Assembly: GCA_032718475.1 (NCBI GenBank)
Contig: JAUCBJ010008438.1
Location: forward strand, 1 to 64,000
Direction of reading: 5' to 3'
DNA length: 64,000 nucleotides
Source: Nemertoderma westbladi
Taxonomy: Eukaryota > Xenacoelomorpha > Nemertodermatida > Nemertodermatidae
The position numbers and the translations under genes were made by a program. Shown piece by piece: positions 34,601-47,417 of the stretch. Positions within the stretch are counted from its first letter, which is position 1; each line of letters opens with the position of its first letter. A model generated the notes under the pieces. The model saw nothing but the letters and a program-made list of their open reading frames with translations. It was not told where the DNA came from and searched no databases.

Positions 34601-36996
34601 AAGATTTAAATGAATTAAGTCAAGTAGAACGTATCTGGTTTCTGCAATTTTTAATATGGAAGCGTATTAATTCTATAAAGGCCAAATGCCTCAATTTATT
34701 CAAATTAATGAAAGAAATCAAGTGTTTGAAAAATGAATCAACTGTAGCCAATCAAGTAGCAGTGTTGAAGAATACGATGGTAATAGGAATGACAGTCACT
34801 GGCTCTAGTATTTACTCTGAAGTATTGAGAAGGATAAAACCTGAAGTGGTTGTGGTTGAGGAGGCAGCTGAAGTAACAGAACCTCAACTTCTTGCAGCTC
34901 TTGGACCATGGGTGAAGCATCTAATACTTATTGGTGACCATAAACAACTGAAACCCACCCCAAAATACAAGGACTTGCTTTCCTACGGCCTTGACTGCTC
35001 AATGATGGAACGACTAATCAATAATAAAATGCCTCATGTTGTATTGAAATATCAAAATAGAATGTTGCCTCAATTTGCAGAATTGTTGAAGGATATATAT
35101 CCAGAGCTTCAATCTAATCTTGACCGTGTGTCTCAAATTGAACCACCAACTATTATTAAGAAACCTATGTATTTCTGGTCACACAACGAGATTGAGCAAC
35201 AATTACCAAATATGAGTTATGATAATTTACATGAAGCACAACGTGTAGTAGCTTTGGTATTATTCTTTATTTATAATGGTTATTCACCACAATCTGTTAC
35301 AGTTCTAGCAGCTTATAAAGGTCAAACTGTTCTAATTCTCAAACTTATAAAGAAGGAACACAAATTATATCCTCACTTAAAACTTGTTTCGAAAATAGTT
35401 ATTTATGAAGATCAATATGATTCCGATTCTGAATCTGAAGATGATTCATCTACAACCGAACCACAGAGGAAAGTATTCCGCACATATGATAAGGTGGAGG
35501 TGAACATTAGTACCATTGATGGGTATCAGGGAGATGAAAATGATGTAGTGATTGTGTCTCTGGTTAGAAGCAATGAGAATAACCAAATTGGGTTTCTACA
35601 ACAATTGAATCGAAGGTGTGTTGCCCAATCGCGAGCACGATGTGGTCTTTACTTCATTGGAAATGTCAATACATTTATGTCTAATGAGAATTGGGAGACC
35701 CTCATTTCAAAAATGCGTGCTGAAGATTGTGTTTCTCAAACTATCACTCTATGCTGTCCCGTTCATAATGTTGTTGTAAAAGCTAAAAGTGCGAAAGAGG
35801 TCCCAAGTCCATCTTCAGTATATTGTAGTTCTGTGTGTGGCAAAATGCTTGATTGTGAACACAAGACCTGCACAAAAACCTGCAAGCCGTATCACTTACA
35901 TATAAATAACAGATGCGAAACGGAGGTCCGTTTTGATTTTGCGGATTGCGATCATAGTACCTTACAACCATGTTACAAAGGCGATGGCAAACTGGAATGT
36001 GAATTACCTTGTGAAAAATTATTGGATGGCTGCAATGAACACAAATGCCCATATAAATGCGGTGAAGTCCATGACCATTTCTACTGCGAACATGATGTTG
36101 AAATTCTACTTAAGTGTGGCCACAAAGTTACAAAGCTTTGCTATGAAAGCGAAATCGATATTAAATGCTATAAGGAGGTGAACATAACCTTAGCAAATTG
36201 TAAGCATTCCGTTGTGAAGGAATGTTGGCAAGATGAACACATTATTTTATGTCAGTCTCCTTGTGAAAGAGAATCTTTACTTTGTGGTCACCAGTGCGGG
36301 CTTCAGTGCGGACAAAGTTGTGGACGAAAATGTAGCAATTGCCTAAAAGAGGATGAACGTGATATTCTTGATGACAAACAGGAACTTTTTCGTAAAATAA
36401 AATATCAAATTAAAGAAATTAAAAAAGGAAAATTATCAAGGAGCCCATTGAGCAAAGATGATAAGGAGTATAAACTTGTCGAGCAATTATTTTGTAACTT
36501 TATGAAGCCTGCAGGTATCCAACGTCCTAATGTAACTAAAATCGAAGTAATTGTTAATCCCGGATTGATGAAAAAGTGGCTAGAATTGAGGATGGAACTA
36601 GTGGACCCTTACACAGAACCACAGAATATGTTTAGTGGTTTGACGGCCGAAGATATTAATAGAATTGCAAGTGGTGGGTTTAAGTCGAGAAGTAATAATA
36701 AGAGTTATTCTGATGATAAGCGTATGAATACAGGGCTAAATTTTTTTAGAGTCTACACCACTGGTATTGGAGGAGTACAGCTAACTAAAGAAGGTGGTCA
36801 CCAGATCTTGTTGAGCAAGGTATTGTTAGGGGCACAGCAGGTCCATAATCATGATAACGAAGGGGAATTCGACTCGGTTTTTAGTGGAGAAATTGTCGAA
36901 ACATTTGATGAAGTGGAATTCTATGAACAACACACAGTCCGTAGATGGCAACAAGCATTACCTGCGTTTGTTATTCATTACAAAGTGAACCTTTAA
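31651..36996 (+). CDS. ZNFX1-like SF1 RNA helicase with NFX1 zinc fingers and PARP-like C terminus
   Basis: A single 1781-residue exon. Residues about 290-700 resemble the helical N-terminal half of ZNFX1. The SF1 (UPF1-like) helicase follows: Walker A QGPPGTGKS near 746, motif II VVVEEAAEVTEPQ near 1066 (EEAA rather than DEAA), GDHKQLKP near 1095, YQNRM near 1132, TIDGYQGDENDVV near 1288, and QLNRRCVAQSRAR near 1320. Residues about 1367-1563 are Cys/His-rich NFX1-type fingers (CGHQCGLQCGQSCGRKC at the end). From about 1628 to the end it resembles a PARP catalytic fold of PARP14 type: INRIASGGF, LLSKVLLG, EFDSVFSG, ALPAFVIHY. The His of HGT appears as Ser (MFSGL) and the Y-F-A loop is altered, so catalysis is doubtful. 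ZNFX1 relatives act in antiviral RNA sensing and small-RNA inheritance. The role here is inferred. AATAAA overlaps the stop codon (36995-37000). Confidence 0.92.
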   Translation: MDKRKNIFLRPPPNNAKQNVSDDSSTEPLTKPPPGLRGIALDIMPTPLGDVNHTDYDTVTGAVGGSESLQNDAGLDEDATAIGEWDASSLLEEHKPQRNSSFSSEFLHDINNDISLDEFPPLGLTCSGKSKNKLPMSHVVRKQPKPKFDKKLNESPNILNTTNSTQWPPKTFFGEYLSLDLHPENTATEMFSDLEIISGTVVDMGYRKCILRSLQSDARSVSVLKSTISSGGIPVQCGDTIETQVIGDKALSAKVIEFQNRDHAFWEKYLHNTKHKVLDESNVRSSTVDFVELIKCPGVWKSLIKIQDMTTDYVKDIITVFLALNNNSSWKNVKYMENVSTILANDKFLKYNLSFQEYLLWDTNNGDANCNTLVFLLLIVQYCPTKSSLIVDCINKARKNSQDPNFWYNFMVKVIDVISQCHGPKDISEMLWNELPILPHTSELEHGYVKGLKRVQQKKPYRAASEYIDLYFRLQRAETFGSFQSCIVAYKSGNTNNNAEYYNNIKFMFNCYVYGFYFDKKRCNVSVALKLAPHPVIQDWKNHSSLMFGNLVALSPSLDFKKTLWATVSHRSLKLLQKYNIILVEMFSGNNNYQLEFESIMEMVNCKNPIAMIESPAFFLACEPILETLRTYGLQCIPFNEEFIHCKSSNTISLDYIKSNEYSTFESQSNVLELEDPVEELPDNYTCEFLNRDVTNITDNIYKVEETKLSEILYRNEVCKAIYEGLDDSQKEAIRHCFSNRVSIIQGPPGTGKSFVGVAIIQLLYHSDILMNNKILLLSYKNRVLDDFLQDIIENVTDSVSRIGGGFLDTFPVEHLLFEQMKGKHNNINTKEIIEEIEIAFVELERAKVLTCNDMWQELTTDQKLSLRVKPKLVDPTINDLINWCPSKELILLFVKQLTYFDMRSTGKFQVADFIEEDEGDIHQMEKDRSQYLGKKKDNLSLKRILKIENTDDILRMDDVAMVYIQECGNRLKTCPENMWTAVQDLNELSQVERIWFLQFLIWKRINSIKAKCLNLFKLMKEIKCLKNESTVANQVAVLKNTMVIGMTVTGSSIYSEVLRRIKPEVVVVEEAAEVTEPQLLAALGPWVKHLILIGDHKQLKPTPKYKDLLSYGLDCSMMERLINNKMPHVVLKYQNRMLPQFAELLKDIYPELQSNLDRVSQIEPPTIIKKPMYFWSHNEIEQQLPNMSYDNLHEAQRVVALVLFFIYNGYSPQSVTVLAAYKGQTVLILKLIKKEHKLYPHLKLVSKIVIYEDQYDSDSESEDDSSTTEPQRKVFRTYDKVEVNISTIDGYQGDENDVVIVSLVRSNENNQIGFLQQLNRRCVAQSRARCGLYFIGNVNTFMSNENWETLISKMRAEDCVSQTITLCCPVHNVVVKAKSAKEVPSPSSVYCSSVCGKMLDCEHKTCTKTCKPYHLHINNRCETEVRFDFADCDHSTLQPCYKGDGKLECELPCEKLLDGCNEHKCPYKCGEVHDHFYCEHDVEILLKCGHKVTKLCYESEIDIKCYKEVNITLANCKHSVVKECWQDEHIILCQSPCERESLLCGHQCGLQCGQSCGRKCSNCLKEDERDILDDKQELFRKIKYQIKEIKKGKLSRSPLSKDDKEYKLVEQLFCNFMKPAGIQRPNVTKIEVIVNPGLMKKWLELRMELVDPYTEPQNMFSGLTAEDINRIASGGFKSRSNNKSYSDDKRMNTGLNFFRVYTTGIGGVQLTKEGGHQILLSKVLLGAQQVHNHDNEGEFDSVFSGEIVETFDEVEFYEQHTVRRWQQALPAFVIHYKVNL

Positions 36997-37785
36997 TAAA
37001 TCAATCATATTGAGAGAGATATAAATAAATTAATTAAACGGGAACCAACCCAAATTGTGATTTTATGTATTCGACGCGTAAGAATTTACTATATTTTAGT
37101 TCACCACTCCACTAACTGTTACGTTATTGAATTAAATTTGCATCTTCTGCGTTTATTCGTATTGTATTCAAATATTTTATAGATTTACTACTGTAAGTGT
37201 GTTGGTCGTCGAATTACTACGTAGTCCAGTACTGTAGGTGTACAAGACAAGTACAATTATATATTTAAGTATTTATATTTTAGTATAATTTTAATGTATA
37301 TGAGAGAGAAGGGGGGGGGGGGGGGGGGGGGACTCTCATCTCTGGGCTAATTTAATGTTTATTATCAATAACGGGAGGTAAGGCGTAAAGCTATGTTATA
37401 CTTCTGTAACCAAAACAAAACACTAGAGTCAGTTGCACGTTGTCACACTATCGTTGCATGATGTTTGATTGGGTCAAGAGCCCTCCCCCCACCCAATATA
37501 ATTGGTGTACCTTTTCCTATATGATTCATTGGTGTTATTATTTTACATTTCGGGTACAAATAGTATTCCACTTTTGATGCGACGCATTTTATTTGCTTTT
37601 ACTGTCATTTTTAATGATTATTTTGTCTAAATTTTTTTCAAACAAAGTTATTTTATATAAAAGTTATAAAGGAAATAAGTGGGTGAAATGTAACTTAGCA
37701 CCCAATCTAACCTATCTAATCCACTTGTATTGGACAGGCAGTGTTAAGTTACATATCCTCCATGTCATTTTAATTATATTTTTAT
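36997..37785. other. Intergenic between ZNFX1-like gene and satellite
   Basis: AT-rich. Contains a 21-base poly(G) run at 37311-37331. No gene seen. Confidence 0.5.
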
Positions 37786-40700
37786 CACACTATGTACATT
37801 ACAACGGCACCTCTCGTTTGTCACACTATGTACATTACAACTGCACCTCTCATTTGTCACACTATGTACATTACAACTGCACCTCTCGTTTATTGTCACA
37901 CTATGTACATTACAACTGCACCTCTCGTTTATTGTCACACTATGTACATTACAACTGCACCTCTCGTTTGTCACACTATGTACATTACAACTGCACCTCT
38001 CGTTTGTCACACTATGTACATTACAACTGCACCTCTCGTTTATTGTCACACTATGTACATTACAACTGCACCTCTCGTTTGTCACACTATGTACATTACA
38101 ACTGCACCTCTCATTTGTCACACTATGTACATTACAACTGCACCTCTCGTTTATTGTCACACTATGTACATTACAACTGCACCTCTCGTTTATTGTCACA
38201 CTATGTACATTACAACTGCACCTCTCGTTTGTCACACTATGTACATTACAACTGCACCTCTCGTTTGTCACACTATGTACATTACAACGGCACCTCTCGT
38301 TTATTGTCACACTATGTACATTACAACTGCACCTCTCGTTTATTGTCACACTATGTACATTACAACTGCACCTCTCGTTTATTGTCACACTATGTACATT
38401 ACAACTGCACCTCTCGTTTGTCACACTATGTACATTACAACTGCACCTCTCGTTTGTCACACTATGTACATTACAACTGCACCTCTCGTTTGTCACACTA
38501 TGTACATTACAACGGCACCTCTCGTTTGTCACACTATGTACATTACAACTGCACCTCTCGTTTATTGACACACTATATACATTACAACTGCACCTCTCGT
38601 TTATCACACTATGAACATTACAACTGCACCTCTCGTTTGTCACACTATGTACATTACAACTGCACCTCTCGTTTATTGTCACACTATATACATTACAACT
38701 GCACCTCTCGTTTATTGTCACACTATGTACATTACAACGGCACCTCTCGTTTATTGTCACACTATATACATTACAACTGCACCTCTCGTTTATTGTCACA
38801 CTATGTACATTACAACTGCACCTCTCGTTTATTGTCACACTATGAACATTACAACTGCACCTCTCGTTTGTCACACTATGTACATTACAACTGCACCTCT
38901 CGTTTATTGTCACACTATATACATTACAACTGCACCTCTCGTTTATTGTCACACTATGTACATTACAACGGCACCTCTCGTTTATTGTCACACTATATAC
39001 ATTACAACTGCACCTCTCGTTTATTGTCACACTATATACATTACAACTGCACCTCTCGTTTATTGTCACACTATGTACATTACAACTGCACCTCTCGTTT
39101 GTCACACTATGTACATTACAACTGCACCTCTCGTTTATTGTCACACTATGTACATTACAACTGCACCTCTCGTTTGTCACACTATGTACATTACAACGGC
39201 ACCTCTCGTTTATTGTCACACTATGTACATTACAACTGCACCTCTCGTTTGTCACACTATGTACATTACAACTGCACCTCTCGTATGTCACACTATATAC
39301 ATTACAACGGCACCTCTCGTTTATTGTCACACTATGTACATTACAACTGCACCTCTCGTTTATTGTCACACTATATACATTACAACTGCACCTCTCGTTT
39401 ATTGTCACACTATGTACATTACAACTGCACCTCTCGTTTATTGTCACACTATGTACATTACAACTGCACCTCTCGTTTATTGTCACACTATGTACATTAC
39501 AACTGCACCTCTCGTTTATTGTCACACTATGTACATTACAACTGCACCTCTCGTTTGTCACACTATGAACATTACAACTGCACCTCTCGTTTATCACACT
39601 ATGAACATTACAACTGCACCTCTCGTTTGTCACACTATATACATTACAACGGCACCTATCGTTTATTGTCACACTATGTACATTACAACTGCACCTCTCG
39701 TTTATTGTCACACTATGTACATTACAACTGCACCTCTCGTTTGTCACACTATGTACATTACAACTGCACCTCTCGTTTGTCATACTATGTACATTACAAC
39801 TGCACCTCTTGTTTGTCACACTATGTACATTACAACTGCACCTCTCGTTTATTGTCACACTATGTACATTACAACTGCACCTCTCGTTTGTCACACTATG
39901 TACATTACAACTGCACCTCTCGTTTGTCACACTATGTACATTACAACTGCACCTCTCGTTTATTGTCACACTATGTACATTACAACTGCACCTCTCGTTT
40001 ATTGTCACACTATATACATTACAACTGCACCTCTCGTTTATTGTCACACTATATACATTACAACTGCACCTCTCGTTTATTGTCACACTATGTACATTAC
40101 AACTGCACCTCTCGTTTGTCACACTATGTACATTACAACTGCACCTCTCGTTTATTGTCACACTATGTACATTACAGCTGCACCTCTCGTTTGTCACACT
40201 ATGTACATTACAACGGCACCTCTCGTTTATTGTCACACTATGTACATTACAACTGCACCTCTCGTTTATTGTCACACTATGTACATTACAACTGCACCTC
40301 TCGTTTGTCACACTATGAACATTACAACTGCACCTCTCGTTTATCACACTATGAACATTACAACTGCACCTCTCGTTTGTCACACTATATACATTACAAC
40401 GGCACCTATCGTTTATTGTCACACTATGTACATTACAACTGCACCTCTCGTTTATTGTCACACTATGTACATTACAACTGCACCTCTCGTTTGTCACACT
40501 ATGTACATTACAACTGCACCTCTCGTTTGTCATACTATGTACATTACAACTGCACCTCTTGTTTGTCACACTATGTACATTACAACTGCACCTCTCGTTT
40601 ATTGTCACACTATGTACATTACAACTGCACCTCTCGTTTGTCACACTATGTACATTACAACTGCACCTCTCGTTTGTCACACTATGTACATTACAACTGC

Positions 40701-43700
40701 ACCTCTCGTTTATTGTCACACTATGTACATTACAACTGCACCTCTCGTTTATTGTCACACTATATACATTACAACTGCACCTCTCGTTTATTGTCACACT
40801 ATATACATTACAACTACACCTCTCGTTTATTGTCACACTATGTACATTACAACTGCACCTCTCGTTTGTCACACTATGTACATTACAACTGCACCTCTCG
40901 TTTATTGTCACACTATGTACATTACAACTGCACCTCTCGTTTGTCACACTATGTACATTACAACGGCACCTCTCGTTTATTGTCACACTATGTACATTAC
41001 AACTGCACCTCTCGTTTGTCACACTATGTACATTACAACTGCACCTCTCGTTTGTCACACTATATACATTACAACGGCACCTCTCGTTTATTGTCACACT
41101 ATGTACATTACAACTGCACCTCTCGTTTATTGTCACACTATATACATTACAACTGCACATCTCGTTTATTGTCACACTATGTACATTACAACGGCACCTC
41201 TCGTTTATTGTCACACTATGTACATTACAACTGCACCTCTCGTTTATTGTCACACTATGTACATTACAACTGCACCTCTCGTTTGTCACACTATGAACAT
41301 TACAACTGCACCTCTCGTTTATCACACTATGAACATTACAACTGCACCTCTCGTTTGTCACACTATATACATTACAACGGCACCTATCGTTTATTGTCAC
41401 ACTATGTACATTACAACTGCACCTCTCGTTTATTGTCACACTATGTACATTACAACTGCACCTCTCGTTTGTCACACTATGTACATTACAACTGCACCTC
41501 TCGTTTGTCATACTATGTACATTACAACTGCACCTCTTGTTTGTCACACTATGTACATTACAACTGCACCTCTCGTTTATTGTCACACTATGTACATTAC
41601 AACTGCACCTCTCGTTTATTGTCACACTATATACATTACAACTACACCTCTCGTTTATTGTCACACTATGTACATTACAACTGCACCTCTCGTTTGTCAC
41701 ACTATGTACATTACAACTGCACCTCTCGTTTGTCACACTATGTACATTACAACTGCACCTCTTGTTTGTCACACTATGTACATTACAACTGCACCTCTCG
41801 TTTATTGTCACACTATGTACATTACAACTGCACCTCTCGTTTATTGTCACACTATATACATTACAACTGCACCTCTCGTTTATTGTCACACTATGTACAT
41901 TACAACTGCAGCTCTCGTTTGTCACACTATGTACATTACAACTGCACCTCTTGTTTGTCACACTATGTACATTACAACTGCACCTCTCGTTTATTGTCAC
42001 ACTATGTACATTACAACTGCACCTCTCGTTTGTCACACTATGTACATTACAACTGCACCTCTCGTTTGTCACACTATGTACATTACAACTGCACCTCTCG
42101 TTTATTGTCACACTATGTACATTACAGCTGCACCTCTCGTTTGTCACACTATGTACATTACAACGGCACCTCTCGTTTATTGTCACACTATGTACATTAC
42201 AACTGCACCTCTCGTTTGTCACACTATGTACATTACAACTGCACCTCTCGTTTGTCATACTATGTACATTACAACTGCACCTCTTGTTTGTCACACTATG
42301 TACATTACAACTGCACCTCTCGTTTATTGTCACACTATGTACATTACAACTGCACCTCTCGTTTATTGTCACACTATATACATTACAACTACACCTCTCG
42401 TTTATTGTCACACTATGTACATTACAACTGCACCTCTCGTTTGTCACACTATGTACATTACAACTGCACCTCTCGTTTGTCACACTATGTACATTACAAC
42501 TGCACCTCTTGTTTGTCACACTATGTACATTACAACTGCACCTCTCGTTTATTGTCACACTATGTACATTACAACTGCACCTCTCGTTTATTGTCACACT
42601 ATATACATTACAACTGCACCTCTCGTTTATTGTCACACTATGTACATTACAACTGCAGCTCTCGTTTGTCACACTATGTACATTACAACTGCACCTCTTG
42701 TTTGTCACACTATGTACATTACAACTGCACCTCTCGTTTATTGTCACACTATGTACATTACAACTGCACCTCTCGTTTGTCACACTATGTACATTACAAC
42801 TGCACCTCTCGTTTGTCACACTATGTACATTACAACTGCACCTCTCGTTTATTGTCACACTATGTACATTACAACTGCACCTCTCGTTTATTGTCACACT
42901 ATGTACATTACAACGGCACCTCTCGTTTATTGTCACACTCTGTACATTACAACTGCACCTCTCGTTTATTGTCACACTATATACATTACAACTGCACCTC
43001 TCGTTTGTCACACTATGTACATTACAACTGCACCTCTCGTTTATTGTCACACTATGTACATTACAACTGCACCTCTCGTTTATTGTCACACTATGTACAT
43101 TACAACGGCACCTCTCGTTTATTGTCACACTCTGTACATTACAACTGCACCTCTCGTTTATTGTCACACTATATACATTACAACTGCACCTCTCGTTTGT
43201 CACACTATGTACATTACAACTGCACCTCTCGTTTATTGTCACACTATGTACATTACAACTGCACCTCTCGTTTGTCACACTATGTACATTACAACTGCAC
43301 CTCTCGTTTATTGTCACACTATGTACATTACAACGGCACCTCTCGTTTATTGTCACACTCTGTACATTACAACTGCACCTCTCGTTTATTGTCACACTAT
43401 GTACATTACAACTGCACCTCTCGTTTATTGTCACACTATGTACATTACAACGGCACCTCTCGTTTATTGTCACACTATATACATTACAACTGCACCTCTC
43501 GTTTGTCACACTATATACATTACAACTGCACCTCTCGTTTGTCACACTATGTACATTACAACTGCACCTCTCGTTTATTGTCACACTATGTACATTACAA
43601 CTGCACCTCTCGTTTATTGTCACACTATATACATTACAACTGCACCTCTCGTTTATTGTCACACTATGTACATTACAACTGCACCTCTCGTTTGTCACAC

Positions 43701-46165
43701 TATGTCCATTACAACTGCACCTCTCGTTTGTCATACTATGTACATTACAACTGCACCTCTTGTTTGTCACACTATGTACATTACAACTGCACCTCTCGTT
43801 TATTGTCACACTATGTACATTACAACTGCACCTCTCGTTTGTCACACTATGTACATTACGACTGCACCTCTCGTTTGTCACACTATGTACATTACAACTG
43901 CACCTCTCGTTTATTGTCACACTATGTACATTACAACGGCACCTCTCGTTTATTGTCACACTCTGTACATTACAACTGCACCTCTCGTTTATTGTCACAC
44001 TATATACATTACAACTGCACCTCTCGTTTGTCACACTATGTACATTACAACGGCACCTCTCGTTTATTGTCACACTCTGTACATTACAACTGCACCTCTC
44101 GTTTGTCACACTATGTACATTACAACTGCACCTCTCGTTTGTCACACTATGTACATTACAACGGCACCTCTCGTTTATTGTCACACTCTGTACATTACAA
44201 CTGCACCTCTCGTTTATTGTCACACTATGTACATTACAACTGCACCTCTCGTTTATTGTCACACTATGTACATTACAACGGCACCTCTCGTTTATTGTCA
44301 CACTATGTACATTACAACTGCACCTCTCGTTTATTGTCACACTATGTACATTACAACTGCACCTCTTGTTTATTGTCACATTATGTACATTACAACGGCA
44401 CCTCTCGTTTGTCACACTATGTACATTACAACTGCACCTCTCGTTTATTGTCACACTATATACATTACAACTGCACCTCTCGTTTGTCACACTATGTACA
44501 TTACAACGGCACCTCTCGTTTATTGTCACACTCTGTACATTACAACTGCACCTCTCGTTTGTCACACTATGTACATTACAACTGCACCTCTCGTTTGTCA
44601 CACTATGTACATTACAACGGCACCTCTCGTTTATTGTCACACTCTGTACATTACAACTGCACCTCTCGTTTATTGTCACACTATGTACATTACAACTGCA
44701 CCTCTCGTTTATTGTCACACTATGTACATTACAACTGCACCTCTCGTTTGTCACACTATGTACATTACAACTGCACCTCTCGTATATTGTCACACTATGT
44801 ACATTACAACGGCACCTCTCGTATATTGTCACACTATGTACATTACAACGGCACCTCTCGTTTATTGTCACACTATGTACATTACAACTGCACCTCTCGT
44901 TTATTGTCACACTATATACATTACAACTGCACCTCTCGTATATTGTCACACTATGTACATTACAACGGCACCTCTCGTTTATTGTCACACTATGTACATT
45001 ACAACGGTACCTCTCGTTTGTCACACTATGTACATTACAACTGCACCTCTCGTTTATTGACACACTATATACATTACAACTGCACCTCTCGTTTATTGAC
45101 ACACTATATACATTACAACTGCACCTCTCGTTTGTCACACTATGTACATTACAACTGCACCTCTCGTTTGTCACACCATGTACATTACAACTGCACCTCT
45201 CGTTTATTGTCACACTATATACATTACAACTGCACCTCTCGTTTGTCACACTATGTACATTACAACTGCACCTCTCGTTTGTCACACTATGTACATTACA
45301 ACTGCACCTCTCGTTTATTGTCACACTATATACATTACAACTGCACCTCTCGTTTGTCACACTATGTACATTACAACTGCACCTCTCGTTTGTCACACTA
45401 TGTACATTACAACTGCACCTCTCGTTTATTGTCACACTATATACATTACAACTGCACCTCTCGTTTATTGTCACACTATGTACATTACAACTGCACCTCT
45501 CGTTTATTGTCACACTATGTACATTACAACTGCACCTCTCGTTTGTCACACTATGTACATTACAACTGCACCTCTCGTTTATTGTCACACTATGTACATT
45601 ACAACTGCACCTCTCGTTTATTGTCACACTATGTACATTACAACTGCACCTCTCGTTTATTGTCACACTATGTACATTACAACTGCACCTCTCGTTTATT
45701 GTCACACTATGTACATTACAACTGCACCTCTCGTTTGTCACACTATGTACATTACAACTGCACCTCTCGTTTATTGTCACACTATGTACATTACAACGGT
45801 ACCTCTCGTTTATTGTCACACTATGTACATTACAACTGCACCTCTCGTTTATTGTCACACTATGTACATTACAACTGCACCTCTCGTTTATTGTCACACT
45901 ATGTACATTACAACTGCACCTCTCGTTTATTGTCACACTATGTACATTACAACTGCACCTCTCGTTTGTCACACTATGTACATTACAACTGCACCTCTCG
46001 TTTATTGTCACACTATGTACATTACAACTGCACCTCTCGTTTATTGTCACACTATGTACATTACAACTGCACCTCTCGTTTATTGTCACACTATGTACAT
46101 TACAACTGCACCTCTCGTTTATTGTCACACTATGTACATTACAACTGCACCTCTCGTTCATTGTA
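37786..46165. repeat. 8.4-kb minisatellite of 36/39-bp units
   Basis: Roughly 220 copies of CACTATGTACATTACAACTG plus CACCTCTCGTTTATTGTCA (39 bp) or the same with GTTTGTCA (36 bp). Recurrent variants are ATATAC, ATGAAC and CTCTGTAC, and CGGCACC for CTGCACC. Some blocks recur as higher-order repeats: the paired ATGAAC units appear near 39561, 40311 and 41289. Nearly all units are multiples of three, so long frames stay open on both strands (for example 37593-46166 plus and 46185-37774 minus). Nothing else suggests coding. Confidence 0.97.
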
Positions 46166-46496
46166 GACCTACTTTTAGTATTCATTGCTCTTTGTATTAG
46201 TCCTACTCATGGTTTTTTAGTAATCTATTAAAGCAGTTTGTGCTTCTTTTTACAACATACAGTAATTATTACATTATTGCAATATTTTTTTTATTCGAAT
46301 CTTGAAATATCTCTTTACACCCCTGGTGTTAAATTAAGCAATTTACCGGCATGTATCACTCTTTCTCTTTTAAGGACTTATACACAATACACTTAGTGTA
46401 AAAGCTATCGGAAAACTAGTTTCACTTTCTATCATGCTTGTTTTTTTAGTTATACGTTATACTCCCAGCTCAGAGTCCCATTCTTATTCAGATGCA
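46166..46496. other. Intergenic, nothing recognised
   Basis: AT-rich spacer between the minisatellite and the hairpin element. Confidence 0.5.
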
Positions 46497-47417
46497 AATA
46501 CACAATGTCCCGTAATATAGTGCCATTTTCTGATGACACGGACCCCCCCCCCCCCCCCCCCCAGATTTTTCTACAAACCTTTATCATATTGTTTGAAATT
46601 TGAAATACAACTAGTTTCACTCACCGTCGATGACCCCATGAAGCCGGAATTTTCGATTTTGTCTTTACATTTTTTTATAAGCGTTTTAAAAAAGTGTCTT
46701 TTGCAAAATCGCTCCCTCTGTATCGTAGCCATTCTTCACATTAGTCGTATTTTTGTCATATCATTAAAAAGCTTGCGTTGCAAGGATTCCAAATATGAAA
46801 CAATATCTGAATTTCGTTGAGAAACAGCTGAGATATAGGCGTTCAAAGATTTCAAGAATTATCGTTCGCTGTAGGCCATTTATTCTATTAAATAAATACA
46901 CGATGTTCTGGAACATTTTGTTTAAGTATGAATAGCTACGCAATAGAGATATTGGATATAAATACCGCTGTTGCCCACCATCTTATAAAATAAACAACAC
47001 ATTCTAGAATTTTGTGTATTTATTTAATAGAATAATTGGCCTTCAGCGAACAATAATTCTTGCGATCTTTGAACGCTTATATCTCAGCTGTTTCTCAACG
47101 AAATTCAGATATTGTTACATATTTGGAATCCTTGCAACGCAAGCTTTCTAATGATATGACAAAAATACGACTAATGTGAAGAATGGCTACGATACAGAGG
47201 GTGCGATTTCGCAAAAGACACTTTTTTAAAAAGGTTATAAAAAATTTTTTAAGACAAAATCGAAAATTCCGGCTTCATGGGGTCATCGACGGTGAGTGGA
47301 ACTAGTTGTATTTCAAATTTCAAGCAATATGATAAAGATTCGTAGAAAAATCTGGGGGGGGGGGGGGGGGGTCCGTGTCATCAGAAAATGACACTATATT
47401 ACGGGACATGGTGTATT
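46497..47417. mobile_element. Near-complete hairpin (foldback) element, 921 bp
   Basis: The two halves are inverted copies almost to the centre (about 46957). Ends are AATACACAATGTCCCG and CGGGACATGGTGTATT. Matching poly(C) (46543-46562) and poly(G) (47354-47371) runs occupy equivalent positions in the two arms. Related in parts to the 30669-31016 element. No ORF or clear target duplication. Confidence 0.88.

Noticed and set aside
37593-46231. Giant ORFs (up to 2857 codons, both strands) across the minisatellite as genes
   Set aside because: They arise because the 36/39-bp units are multiples of three without stops. Several frames are open at once and no non-repeat domain is present.
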